Notes under the pieces: generated by a model
Told to the model about the DNA's origin: nothing
Database searches by the model: none
What the model saw: the letters and a program-made list of their open reading frames with translations, nothing else
Program-made: the position numbers and the translations under genes
Shown: one piece after another, positions 19,035-26,761 of the stretch
Numbering within the stretch: the stretch's first letter is position 1
How the letters are laid out: the number at the start of each line of letters is the position of its first letter
Assembly (NCBI GenBank): GCA_018402725.1
Contig: JAGYII010000004.1
Location: forward strand, 25,747-89,746
Source: Candidatus Izemoplasma sp.
GTDB lineage: Bacteria > Bacillota_I > Bacilli_A > Izemoplasmatales > Izemoplasmataceae
Reading direction: 5' to 3'
DNA: 64,000 nucleotides

Positions 19035-19048
19035 AGGATTTTAATCCT
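19035..19048 (+). promoter_or_regulatory. Palindrome before the HTH regulator, possible operator
   Basis: The inverted repeat aggatt-tt-aatcct lies 25 bp before the start codon of the regulator and is not followed by a T tail, so it looks more like a protein site than a terminator. Autoregulation is inferred. No clear promoter could be fixed here; TTGATT (19013-19018) is a possible -35. Confidence 0.45.
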
Positions 19049-19072
19049 ATCGAATAGAGAAGGAGCCTAATC

Positions 19073-20302
19073 ATGGCGCACTCAGAATTAAATATTAAGG
19101 TATTAAAAAAAGTATATGATCGTCTCCACATTCAAAAGAAGGATGGCTCCAATTTTGGTACCATTCTTAAACAGCGAAGAAAGGAGTTAAGACTCAAACA
19201 ATCGTGCGTGGCTTATCAAATTATCAGTGTCAGCCATTATTCGAAAATCGAAAATAACCGAACCATCCCGACTTCTGAAATTTTGATTTTATTGTTAAAT
19301 CGATTGAAATTAGATATCAATGCTTTACCAAAAAGCATCAGCAAAGCTTTTTTAGACGAGGCTATCACCAGTTTTTTTTACGAAGATGCAAATACTTTAA
19401 ACCGCATCATTCTGCATCAATCTAATCAGTTTAGCGTCTCTGCTTTAACTATCTCACAATACTTTCTAGCCATTTTGAAAAGGGACTTAAGAAGTTCAAC
19501 CACGTGCTTTGAAGAACTAAAATCTTTATATCGATCGTTTGATGAGGACGAGTTTGTCGCCTGGATTTTAGCGATGATGGCGGAAGCCTTTTTAAAACAT
19601 GATTACCGGACCATGATTGAATATTCTTACATTCTTGATCCTCAAAAACTATCGAAACCAATTCAAAAAGTCCTTTTTTATCTTTTAAGTTATCAAGGCT
19701 ATCTATTTTTAAATTGCTATCCCATTGCCCGGAGTCATTTGCATTATTTAAAAACCGAACTCGAACGCTTTAATCATGCTCATTATCAAGAACTTATTCA
19801 CTTGTATGAGCTGTATTTTATTCTTCAAGAATGTCCTTTTACCGCCGAGCGTTTATTAAGAGAAGATGAGTATCGTCAATTTTCAAAACGAAACCATAAT
19901 TTAGTCGCATTAATTCATTTAGAATTGGCGATAAGACTCAAACAGCCTTTGCCTGAAATCCACCCCAACGAAGGCGTAAAAGATGAATGGTTTTATCGAT
20001 TGTTAGTCCGTTTGTGTGAAGTGACTGATTATGACTCTAAAGATCATTTTGATCATCAAACCCCCATTAATGCACCGTTTATCAGCTTATATAAACTGTC
20101 CAAACTAAACGCTTTGGAAGAGCGTTATCGTTTTATAAAAGAAGATGCAGTAAAGATGTTATATCGTCATCAAGATACGCTGACCCTGAAGCCCGTGATT
20201 CAAGAAGGGGTAGACTATCTAAAAGAGCGGTCTCGCTATAAAGACGTGATTCAATTAGAAAATAAATATGCAAAGTTGATTATGCTGCCAGAAACCCCGT
20301 AA
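19073..20302 (+). CDS. HTH (XRE-type) regulator with long helical C-terminal domain, Rgg/PlcR-like
   Basis: A 409-residue cytosolic protein. The N-terminal helix-turn-helix (about 26-85, GTILKQRRKELRLKQ ... SKIENNRTIPT) is clear. The remaining ~300 residues are predicted helical with paired aromatic residues, resembling the TPR-like peptide-sensing domains of the RRNPP group, though longer than typical Rgg (about 285). No candidate signal-peptide ORF or exporter lies next to it, and no target operon is adjacent. Good SD aaggag. It stands alone between two terminators. The DNA-binding call is firm; peptide sensing is inferred. Confidence 0.75.
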   Translation: MAHSELNIKVLKKVYDRLHIQKKDGSNFGTILKQRRKELRLKQSCVAYQIISVSHYSKIENNRTIPTSEILILLLNRLKLDINALPKSISKAFLDEAITSFFYEDANTLNRIILHQSNQFSVSALTISQYFLAILKRDLRSSTTCFEELKSLYRSFDEDEFVAWILAMMAEAFLKHDYRTMIEYSYILDPQKLSKPIQKVLFYLLSYQGYLFLNCYPIARSHLHYLKTELERFNHAHYQELIHLYELYFILQECPFTAERLLREDEYRQFSKRNHNLVALIHLELAIRLKQPLPEIHPNEGVKDEWFYRLLVRLCEVTDYDSKDHFDHQTPINAPFISLYKLSKLNALEERYRFIKEDAVKMLYRHQDTLTLKPVIQEGVDYLKERSRYKDVIQLENKYAKLIMLPETP

Positions 20303-20339
20303 ATAAAACAGTCTACCTTGAAGGTAGACTGTTTTTTTA
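20303..20339. terminator. Bidirectional terminator between the HTH regulator and gnd
   Basis: Long perfect stem aaaacagtctacct/aggtagactgtttt with a 3-nt loop. T tails are present on both strands, and it serves the two convergent genes. Confidence 0.92.
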
Positions 20340-21785
20340 AACATTATAAGTGGTTGATGAAGTGTTGCCTCCACGTCCGGTCCAGTTCGTATGGAAGAAA
20401 GACCCCCGTGGTTGATCAATGCGCTCATAAGTATGGGCGCCAAAGAAGTCTCTTTGAGCCTGAAGTAAATTTGCAGGTAAACGGTCTGTCGTATAACCAT
20501 CAAAGTAAGAAAGAGCAGCGGATAGGGTTGGGACAGGAATACCGGCCATTACGCTTTTAGCAACAACTCTTCTTAGGCTTGGAATCACGCGTTCCATCGT
20601 TTTGATAAAGAAGTCATCCATCAGTAAATTAGAAAGGTTTGGATTTTTTCCAAAAGCCGCTTTGATATCATCTAAGAACACTGAACGGATGATGCATCCG
20701 CCCCGCCACATTAAAGCAATTCCCCCGAAATTTAAAGACCATTTATATTCTTCGGCCGCTTGCTTCATCAAGGCATACCCTTGAGAATATGAGATTATTT
20801 TAGCCGCAAATAAGGCATTTTCTAAGTCATCAATCATCGCTTTAGGATTCGCTTCTTTAACCATTGCGGGTTTAGGGTAGTGCTTAGCCGCTTTGACTCT
20901 TTCATCTTTTTGTGAAGATAAGAAGCGTGAGAAAACAGATTCAGCAATTAAGGTTAAAGGCGTGCCGTGGTCTAAAGCGGCATTGACCGTCCATTTCCCG
21001 GTTCCTTTTTGACCCGCGGTGTCTAAGATGAAATCAATTAAATGTTTTCCAGAGTCTTCTTTATAAGCGAGAATTTGTGCTGTGATTTCAATTAAGTAAC
21101 TATCTAGTTGGCCTTTATTCCATGTTTCAAAGGTGGAAGCCATATCATCATTAGATAGTTGGAGATAGCTCTTTAAAATGTGATAGGTCTCACTAATAAG
21201 TTGAATATCACCATATTCAATGCCGTTATGGACCATTTTCACAAAGTGACCCGCGCCTTCTTCTCCAACCCAGTCACAACAAATGCCACCATCATCGACT
21301 TTTGCGGCGATGCTTTGTAAAATCGGCTTAACGGCAGGCCAGGCTTCTTTAGCGCCCCCAGGCATGATAGAAGGGCCTAATAAAGCACCCTCTTCACCGC
21401 CTGAAACACCGGCTCCAATGAAGTGAATACCTTTTTCTTTTAAAGCTTGAACACGGCGAGTGGTATCGTGATAAAGCGAATTACCCCCGTCGATGATAAT
21501 GTCCCCTTGTTCAAGAAGTGGGACTAAAGAATCAATGACTAAGTCAACCGGATTTCCAGCCTTGATCATCAGCATAATTTTGCGAGGTTTTTCGAGCATC
21601 GAAACAAGCTCTTTGACATCGGTGGTCCCAGTCATCTTTTTCCCCTGAGCCCGGCCGTTTAAAAAGGCATCTATGGTCTCTTGGCTTCTTGAAGATACCA
21701 CCACTGAAAATCCTTTTGAAGCGATGTTCAAGGCGAGGTTTTCGCCCATGACTGCAATTCCAATCAGTCCTATATCGTATTTCAT
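20337..21785 (-). CDS. gnd: 6-phosphogluconate dehydrogenase, decarboxylating
   Basis: Oxidises 6-phosphogluconate to ribulose 5-phosphate and CO2. 482 residues, close to the usual 470. Seen: the N-terminal nucleotide fold GLIGIAVMGENLALNIASKG, VSSRSQE after it, the signature IGAGVSGGEEGALLGPSIMPGG, catalytic Lys/His region HNGIEYGDIQLISE, and the C-terminal FFGAHTYER ... FHTNW. SD aaggaga. Neither zwf nor pgl is nearby. Together with rpe it supports a pentose phosphate route. Confidence 0.97.
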   Translation of the reverse strand: MKYDIGLIGIAVMGENLALNIASKGFSVVVSSRSQETIDAFLNGRAQGKKMTGTTDVKELVSMLEKPRKIMLMIKAGNPVDLVIDSLVPLLEQGDIIIDGGNSLYHDTTRRVQALKEKGIHFIGAGVSGGEEGALLGPSIMPGGAKEAWPAVKPILQSIAAKVDDGGICCDWVGEEGAGHFVKMVHNGIEYGDIQLISETYHILKSYLQLSNDDMASTFETWNKGQLDSYLIEITAQILAYKEDSGKHLIDFILDTAGQKGTGKWTVNAALDHGTPLTLIAESVFSRFLSSQKDERVKAAKHYPKPAMVKEANPKAMIDDLENALFAAKIISYSQGYALMKQAAEEYKWSLNFGGIALMWRGGCIIRSVFLDDIKAAFGKNPNLSNLLMDDFFIKTMERVIPSLRRVVAKSVMAGIPVPTLSAALSYFDGYTTDRLPANLLQAQRDFFGAHTYERIDQPRGSFFHTNWTGRGGNTSSTTYNV

Positions 21786-21820
21786 TTAAGTCTCCTTTAA
21801 GGTCTTAACTCTATTTTAAA

Positions 21821-22855
21821 CTAAATGGGTTGTTCGATTTGTTTTTTTTGATTAATTTGTAAAATCTTACTTAGTTTATTGGCCAGCCCTAAATAGATAA
21901 CCCCAATATCCTCATGCATCTCATAGATGCCTTTATGGACCTCGGGTTGGGCGATGGGAATTTCGGCGAGGAGTTGAACCCCAAGTTTATCAGCGACGGT
22001 TTTTCCGCCCCCTTGACCAAAGATAAAATGTTTTTCTTTGTTGATTTCATAAGCATGCATATTTTCAATAACGCCTAAGATATTGTGTTCGAGTTGTCTC
22101 GCTGCAAAGCCGGCTTTCATCGCAATGTTAGCTGCACTGGGGTGTGGGGTGGTGACGACGATCATTTCACAGGCGGGGATAATCTTTTGGATATCCATGG
22201 CCACATCCCCCGTCCCAGGAGGTAAGTCCACCACAATGAATTCCGTATCCGGGTGCCACTTCACATCATAGAAGAAATGATTGAGCATTTTTCCAAGCAT
22301 CGGTCCCCGCCACATCAAAGGTTGGTCATCTTTTAAGAAGAATTCCGTCGCCATGACTTCAATCTCAAACGCCACAAAGGGAATGATTTTTTGGTCTTCA
22401 TCGGCGGCCGGTAAGAGGATGGGTAAATCGAGTAAATTAGGGATGGAACTGCCATAAATATCCGCATCAATCAGCGCAGTTTTTTTGCCAATCCGGTTTA
22501 AAGCAACGGCTAAGTTAGCGGCCACCGTTGATTTCCCAACGCCGCCTTTCCCTGAAGCCACTCCAATGTAAATAATCCCTTTTTCTTGGTCGGCAATGCT
22601 ACCGACTTTTTTTAAAGGTTCAAACGTGATTTTTAAGCCTTCAAACCCAAGGTCAAGTTTGATGATTTTCGCAATCGATCGGTTGAGACTTTTTTTAGTA
22701 TCATCGTCAATCTTGTAAACCCCTAAGATGAGGGATACTTTTTTGTCATCAGAAAGATCGATGAAACGAATCGCATCATTCGCTTTGAGACTTTTTTGGT
22801 TAGAGGGGTCAATGATATGCTCAATGGCCGCTTTAATGTCTGCTTTTTCTCCCAT
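21821..22855 (-). CDS. Mrp/NBP35-family P-loop ATPase lacking the CxxC motif (SalA-like)
   Basis: A 344-residue ATPase with an N-terminal DUF59-like domain (about 1-80) and a deviant Walker A GKGGVGKS (102-109). Most Mrp proteins bind an Fe-S cluster with a CPxC pair just after the VENM motif. Here the segment reads IENMHAYEINKEKH with no cysteines, followed by the conserved FGQGGGK. This resembles Bacillus SalA, a regulator, rather than an Fe-S carrier, so function is left open. Its promoter lies inside the tmcAL remnant and gives a leader of about 9 nt. Confidence 0.85.
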   Translation of the reverse strand: MGEKADIKAAIEHIIDPSNQKSLKANDAIRFIDLSDDKKVSLILGVYKIDDDTKKSLNRSIAKIIKLDLGFEGLKITFEPLKKVGSIADQEKGIIYIGVASGKGGVGKSTVAANLAVALNRIGKKTALIDADIYGSSIPNLLDLPILLPAADEDQKIIPFVAFEIEVMATEFFLKDDQPLMWRGPMLGKMLNHFFYDVKWHPDTEFIVVDLPPGTGDVAMDIQKIIPACEMIVVTTPHPSAANIAMKAGFAARQLEHNILGVIENMHAYEINKEKHFIFGQGGGKTVADKLGVQLLAEIPIAQPEVHKGIYEMHEDIGVIYLGLANKLSKILQINQKKQIEQPI

Positions 22856-22870
22856 AAAATCACCTTTTTC

Positions 22871-22899
22871 ATTATACGTTAATCGTCTTTATTTCGCAA
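22871..22899 (-). promoter_or_regulatory. Promoter of the Mrp-type gene
   Basis: On the minus strand TTGCGA (22899-22894), 17-nt spacer, TATAAT (22876-22871). The -35 lies in the last codons of the decayed tmcAL. Confidence 0.75.
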
Positions 22900-23157
22900 T
22901 TTGTAACGGCGGTCCAATTTCACTTTTTTTAAGCGGTTGAACAATATAGGGCTCAATCAGTGAACTAATCCGTTGTTCAAAATCAAGCAGGGGATGTTGA
23001 TCGTTTTTTGCGCGGGTAAATAAAGGTAGGGTGAATTCTTTTTTGATTTGATTGAGTTATTTTCTTAGCTTCCTCAAGGGGATATAAATGCCCTAAATTC
23101 ATAAGGATTATATTCAACAATGAGTCCGAGAATACGGATGAAAAACCTCACCCTCAT
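22889..23157 (-). pseudogene. tmcAL: Remnant of tRNA-Met cytidine acetate ligase (tmcAL/ylbM)
   Basis: Minus-strand translation shows the TmcAL N-terminus LGLIVEYNPY, then a frameshift inside the expected HNGH nucleotide-binding motif. It continues in another frame as GHLYPLEEAKKIT. After another frame change a C-terminal-like piece follows (LPLFTRAKNDQHPLLDFEQR ... to a stop at 22889). About 300 middle codons are missing. Position supports this: in Bacillus ylbM is divergent from the DUF177-rpmF pair, exactly as here. The first codon appears lost (ATT where ATG is expected). The homology is read by eye. Confidence 0.75.
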
Positions 23158-23166
23158 AGCTTATCA

Positions 23167-23195
23167 TTGACATGCGAAAGTGTAAAACTTATAAT
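23167..23195 (+). promoter_or_regulatory. Consensus promoter of DUF177-rpmF
   Basis: A perfect TTGACA (23167-23172), 17-nt spacer and perfect TATAAT (23190-23195), the strongest promoter in the window. It fits a ribosomal protein operon. Confidence 0.92.
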
Positions 23196-23221
23196 TGTTA
23201 AACAGCAAGGAGGAATGGCGA

Positions 23222-23671
23222 ATGAAATGGGCTTTAGATCAACTCTTAAAAAAAGCGCATCAAGGGTTAGAGTTTGAGGATTCCTTGGACTATGCATCCG
23301 TGCTTGATCGCTCAGGCGATATCCTATCGATTGGGATCACGCACGTTAAAGGGACCTATAAATATCAAGATCCAGACTTTATTTTTGATTTAGCGATTCA
23401 AACCACCTTGACTATGGCGTGTGCCAAATCCTTAAAGCCGGTTCCGGTGGAACTTGATTTTACGGTTGAAGAAATTTTCTCCCTAACTCCCGATGATGAA
23501 AAGCGCTTAATTGAAGGAAATACCATTGACTTATACCCGATTGTATGGTCTAATATATATTTGGAAAAACCCTTGCGGGTGGTCCATCCGGATGCGAAAA
23601 ATATCTCGTTTGACGCCCCCGAAGAAAAACCCATTCACCCGGGTTTAAAAGATTTAGAAAAATTTAAATAA
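23222..23671 (+). CDS. DUF177 (YceD) family protein
   Basis: A 149-residue acidic protein of the YceD/DUF177 family, almost always encoded just before rpmF and linked to 23S rRNA maturation in plants and bacteria. Seen: [33 protein letters not shown], where family members place their conserved C-A-R/K-C-L segment, and an acidic middle. Start chosen at the ATG 8 nt after aaggagg; another ATG at 23214 touches the SD. 13 bp before rpmF, in the same transcript. Confidence 0.85.
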   Translation: MKWALDQLLKKAHQGLEFEDSLDYASVLDRSGDILSIGITHVKGTYKYQDPDFIFDLAIQTTLTMACAKSLKPVPVELDFTVEEIFSLTPDDEKRLIEGNTIDLYPIVWSNIYLEKPLRVVHPDAKNISFDAPEEKPIHPGLKDLEKFK

Positions 23672-23684
23672 GGAGGCGTTTTTC

Positions 23685-23891
23685 ATGCCTGTAGTTGCGC
23701 AACGTAGAACTTCAAAAACACGCAAGCGTAAACGCCGTACCCATTTCAAGTTAACACCCCCAACCATGGGCGTATGTGATAACTGTGGGACGATGAAGCT
23801 TTCTCACCGTGTGTGTCCATCTTGTGGCTTTTACAACGGTAAACTTGTTAAAGCTCCAAAAGTCAGTGACCCCTCAGAAGCAACAGAATAA
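23685..23891 (+). CDS. rpmF: 50S ribosomal protein L32
   Basis: Large-subunit protein of 68 residues. Seen: [19 protein letters not shown]-terminus and a zinc ribbon with two CxxC pairs ([17 protein letters not shown]), so this is the zinc-binding form. SD aaggaggcg. Terminator follows. Confidence 0.97.
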   Translation: MPVVAQRRTSKTRKRKRRTHFKLTPPTMGVCDNCGTMKLSHRVCPSCGFYNGKLVKAPKVSDPSEATE

Positions 23892-23900
23892 GACCAAAGG

Positions 23901-23922
23901 AAAACGCGAAGGCGTTTTTTCT
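23901..23922 (+). terminator. Terminator after rpmF
   Basis: Stem aaaacgc/gcgtttt, loop gaag, then Ts. Confidence 0.8.
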
Positions 23923-23937
23923 TTAGGATGAGGATTT

Positions 23938-24867
23938 ATGCATATCCCGGTATTAAAAGACGAAGTATTAGAAGCGCTTAAAATAAAAGAGGGCGGCATT
24001 TATGTCGACTTAACACTCGGCGGCGGAGGCCATAGTCGCTTGATTTTAGACGCGCTCAAAAAAGGAACGTTTTTAGGCTTTGATCAAGACCTAGATGCGA
24101 TTAAAAGAGGACAACTCTTAAAAGAAGGCACCGAAGTTACGGTCCACTTGATTCATGCGAACTTTGTTGACTTTAAGACCCATTTAGAAGCCTTAAACAT
24201 TGATAAAATCGATGGCGTTTTAATGGACCTTGGCGTCTCATCATTTCAACTTGATGAAGCCGAGCGGGGATTCTCATATCGCTTTGATGGACCTTTAGAT
24301 ATGCGGATGGATGCGACTCAATCGCTTAGTGCTAGTACCATCGTGAATACGTATGATGAAAAAACCTTGAAAGAGATTTTGTATCTTTACGGGGAAGAGC
24401 GTTTTGCCCCGCAAATTGTCAGAGCCATTATCAAACAAAGAAACTTAAAGCCCATTGAATCGACTCTTGAACTTGTCGATGTAATTAAATCAGCCCTGCC
24501 GATGAAAAAGCTTTCGCTGAAAGGCCATCCGGCTAAACAAACCTTTCAAGCTTTAAGAATGGCAGTCAATGAAGAAATGAAGGTTTTAAAAAACACGTTA
24601 GACACCTTAATCCCCTTTTTAAATGTAAAGGGAAGACTGGTGGTGATTAGCTTTCATTCTTTAGAAGACCGACTCGTCAAAAACGCGATGAAAGCCGCGT
24701 CGACGATTCATCATCCTGCTGGCCTTGTATCAATGCCTGATCACGTGGCTGACTTTCAAGTCATGACCAAAAAACCCGTTTTACCCACGGTCTATGAAAC
24801 GGAAATAAACCCTCGTTCAAAAAGTGCAAAAATGCGTGTTTTAGAACGAATTAAAGCGGAATTGTGA
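23938..24867 (+). CDS. rsmH: 16S rRNA m4C1402 methyltransferase RsmH
   Basis: SAM-dependent N4-methylation of C1402 in the 30S P site. 309 residues. Seen: HIPVLKDEVLEAL, the SAM loop YVDLTLGGGGHSRLIL, FDQDLDAI, and the MDLGVSSFQLDEAERGFSYR signature. In walled Bacillota this gene heads the dcw cluster (ftsL, pbpB, mraY, murD and so on). Here it is followed only by a tRNA gene and mraZ is not upstream, which supports a wall-less cell. Confidence 0.97.
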   Translation: MHIPVLKDEVLEALKIKEGGIYVDLTLGGGGHSRLILDALKKGTFLGFDQDLDAIKRGQLLKEGTEVTVHLIHANFVDFKTHLEALNIDKIDGVLMDLGVSSFQLDEAERGFSYRFDGPLDMRMDATQSLSASTIVNTYDEKTLKEILYLYGEERFAPQIVRAIIKQRNLKPIESTLELVDVIKSALPMKKLSLKGHPAKQTFQALRMAVNEEMKVLKNTLDTLIPFLNVKGRLVVISFHSLEDRLVKNAMKAASTIHHPAGLVSMPDHVADFQVMTKKPVLPTVYETEINPRSKSAKMRVLERIKAEL

Positions 24868-24870
24868 GGC

Positions 24871-24899
24871 TTGATTTTATCATTTAAGCGTGCTAAAAT
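24871..24899 (+). promoter_or_regulatory. Promoter of tRNA-Gly
   Basis: TTGATT (24871-24876), 17-nt spacer, TGC-extended TAAAAT (24894-24899). Confidence 0.75.
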
Positions 24900-24913
24900 A
24901 ATCAAGCTTTAAC

Positions 24914-24987
24914 GCAGGTGTGGTTTAATGGTAGAACATCAGCCTTCCAAGCTGACCGTGGGGGTTCGATTCCCCTCACCTGCTCCA
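24914..24987 (+). tRNA. tRNA-Gly (anticodon TCC)
   Basis: 74 nt with encoded CCA. The acceptor arms GCAGGTG and CACCTGC pair over 7 bp. The anticodon loop is CTTCCAA, giving TCC. The T arm GGGGG-TTCGATT-CCCCT and a short D arm are present. It has its own promoter and terminator and stands alone. Confidence 0.97.
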
Positions 24988-25000
24988 AATGTAATTGATT

Positions 25001-25024
25001 GACAGCAAAAGCTGTCTTTTTTTT
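25001..25024 (+). terminator. Terminator after tRNA-Gly
   Basis: Stem gacagc/gctgtc, loop aaaa, eight Ts. Confidence 0.85.
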
Positions 25025-25050
25025 ATAAAAAAAAGCTCTTTCGAGCTTTT
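25023..25050 (-). terminator. Terminator of the GNAT-ppa-osmC unit
   Basis: Minus-strand stem aaaagctc/gagctttt with a 4-nt loop and a long T run. It begins at the osmC stop codon and sits back to back with the tRNA terminator. Confidence 0.85.
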
Positions 25051-25439
25051 TATTTAAAGGTCATCTCTGGTTTCATTTCAGCCACTTTAGATAAAGTGGT
25101 ATACATACTGCAATATTCACAGGCTTTATCAAAGGCTTTTAGTATCTTTTCTTCCTTACCCGGTTCAGCGCCTGTTACCACCGCTTTAATCACGACTTCT
25201 TTGAGCGTGGTGGGAATTTCTTCTCGTTTAGTCCCGGTGATGTCATAAGAAACCGAACTGATGCTGAGACGTTGTTTATCAACGACACTTTGAAAGGTAT
25301 GATTCAAACACGCGCCAAGGCCACCTAAAATAAGTTCATAGGGGGCAAAGCCACTCGCGCCAAGGGCCGTCTGACTTGAGGCTTTGAGTTCGCCTTGATT
25401 AGCGCCGTCAAAATCAATTTTTATATGGGTGACACTCAT
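25050..25439 (-). CDS. OsmC/Ohr-family peroxiredoxin-like protein
   Basis: A 129-residue protein of the OsmC superfamily, which reduces organic hydroperoxides with a cysteine pair. Seen: the first Cys in GGLGACLNHTF (about 51) and the second in a CEYCS segment near residue 111, plus the SGFAPYELILGG loop before the first. The pattern fits general OsmC-like (YhfA) members more than Ohr. Its ATG overlaps the ppa stop as ATGA. Last gene of a three-gene minus-strand unit. Confidence 0.88.
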   Translation of the reverse strand: MSVTHIKIDFDGANQGELKASSQTALGASGFAPYELILGGLGACLNHTFQSVVDKQRLSISSVSYDITGTKREEIPTTLKEVVIKAVVTGAEPGKEEKILKAFDKACEYCSMYTTLSKVAEMKPEMTFK

Positions 25440-25933
25440 TTAGTCATCTCCTGGTAGCGTTTTTTACATTCTTCAATTAGTTTAACGGCGTCTGCTTTGG
25501 GATGAAAATCATAGACTTCAACTTTTTTATTTTCTTGAAGGTCTTTGTACGTTTGAAAGAAGTGACGGATTTCTCTTAAGGTGTGTTTAGGGACATCTTC
25601 GATCGCATGAATATCATCAAATCGTGGGTCTTTATCCATGACCGCAATAATCTTTTGATCTTTCTCGTCGTTATCCACCATATCTAAATACCCAATGACC
25701 CGGGCATCTACGTAGCACCCTGGAAATGTTTTTGTACTCGCAAGAATTAAAATATCGAGCGGGTCATTATCCTCAGCATGGGTGTTTTCAATATAGCCAT
25801 ATTCAGCAGGATAGGTCATTTCTGAATATAAAACCCGGTCAAGCTTAATTCGGCCGCGGTCCTTGTCGATTTCATATTTATTTTTGGTGCCCATCGGAAT
25901 TTCAACGATGGCTTCTACAATAGTAGCTGGCAT
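25436..25933 (-). CDS. ppa: Inorganic pyrophosphatase, soluble family I
   Basis: Hydrolyses pyrophosphate, pulling biosynthetic reactions forward. 165 residues. Seen: EIPMGTKNKYEIDKD, the YPAEYGYIENT stretch and the metal-binding signature DNDPLDILIL. Most Bacillota have the family II (PpaC) enzyme, while Mollicutes use family I, consistent with the proposed lineage. One base after the GNAT stop; overlaps osmC by 4 bp. Confidence 0.96.
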   Translation of the reverse strand: MPATIVEAIVEIPMGTKNKYEIDKDRGRIKLDRVLYSEMTYPAEYGYIENTHAEDNDPLDILILASTKTFPGCYVDARVIGYLDMVDNDEKDQKIIAVMDKDPRFDDIHAIEDVPKHTLREIRHFFQTYKDLQENKKVEVYDFHPKADAVKLIEECKKRYQEMTK

Positions 25934-25934
25934 T

Positions 25935-26351
25935 TTAAGACTCTAACATCTTTTTCATATTACGATGCGGAATGCCTGCATCTAAGAAAACGTCCCCGTA
26001 AATTTCATAACCAAGCTTTTCATAAAAAGGAATCGCTTCGAGTTGACTGGCCAGTTTAACTTTATTTAAACCTTGGGCTCTGGCTTCGGCTTCCGCCGCT
26101 TCAACCAATGCTTTCCCAATCCCTTGTCCACGATAATCCTTCAAGACCGCTACCCGCCCAAGCTTTCCAGCATATAAGCGTGTGGTCCCAATAATTTTTT
26201 CTTCGTCATACGCATTGAATAAAACAGCGGTGTAATCATTGTTGTCATACTCATCTTCCCAGGGTACATTTTGTTCCACGATAAATACACGTCCCCGAAT
26301 CGAAAAATGATCAAGAATTTGCTCTTTGCTCTTTGCTTGTTCAATATGCAT
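25935..26351 (-). CDS. GNAT-family N-acetyltransferase
   Basis: A 138-residue acetyltransferase. Seen: the acetyl-CoA loop VLKDYRGQGIGKALVEAAEAEA (motif A, Q/RxxGxG/A) and a C-terminal SQLEAIPFYEKLGYEIYGDVF, which resemble ElaA/PhnO-like members. The substrate is unknown. Start chosen at the ATG behind caggagga; an in-frame ATG further upstream lacks an SD. First gene of the GNAT-ppa-osmC unit. The 158 bp to the ptsH remnant hold only AT-rich sequence with possible -10 boxes on both strands. Confidence 0.85.
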   Translation of the reverse strand: MHIEQAKSKEQILDHFSIRGRVFIVEQNVPWEDEYDNNDYTAVLFNAYDEEKIIGTTRLYAGKLGRVAVLKDYRGQGIGKALVEAAEAEARAQGLNKVKLASQLEAIPFYEKLGYEIYGDVFLDAGIPHRNMKKMLES

Positions 26352-26509
26352 AAACGTCTCCTCCTGTTGTGAAAAGGTTTTATTTTTTTGAAAAAAAGTG
26401 CTAAACTTAACAATCATATAGACTAGCCACGATTCATACTATTATTATAACTAATATTAAGACGATTTTTCACCTTAATTTTGTAATCCCTTTCAAGAAA
26501 GGATATCTC

Positions 26510-26761
26510 ATGCATAAAGATTTTGTGATTACTCACGAACAAGGCCTTCACGCTCGTCCAGCGACTCTTTTAGTTGCGAAGGCTAATGAATTCATAATGA
26601 GCAAGTTGAACTCACTCACAAGATGATGATTGAGGTCAGTGCCTGATCATGGTCCTCATCTTTAGGTTCCAAGCAGGCCTTTTAGTCCGATTGAAGTCAC
26701 GGTGAAAACCCCCAGTGCAAAGTCTTTGAGGTCTATCGCAACACTATTCTCAGGAAATTAA
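26510..26761 (+). pseudogene. ptsH: Frameshifted ptsH (HPr phosphocarrier) remnant
   Basis: The first 28 codons read perfectly as HPr, with the phosphorylatable His in QGLHARPATLLVAKANEF and a good SD (agaaagga). The open frame then ends after 38 residues. Later pieces can be recovered in other frames: VELTHK, then with single-base gaps an SIMGLMSLG-like stretch (26641-26682), then IEVTVKTPSAKSLRSIATLFSGN to 26761. The span equals a normal HPr gene (84 codons). Read by eye; several indels, so not functional as written. Confidence 0.75.
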
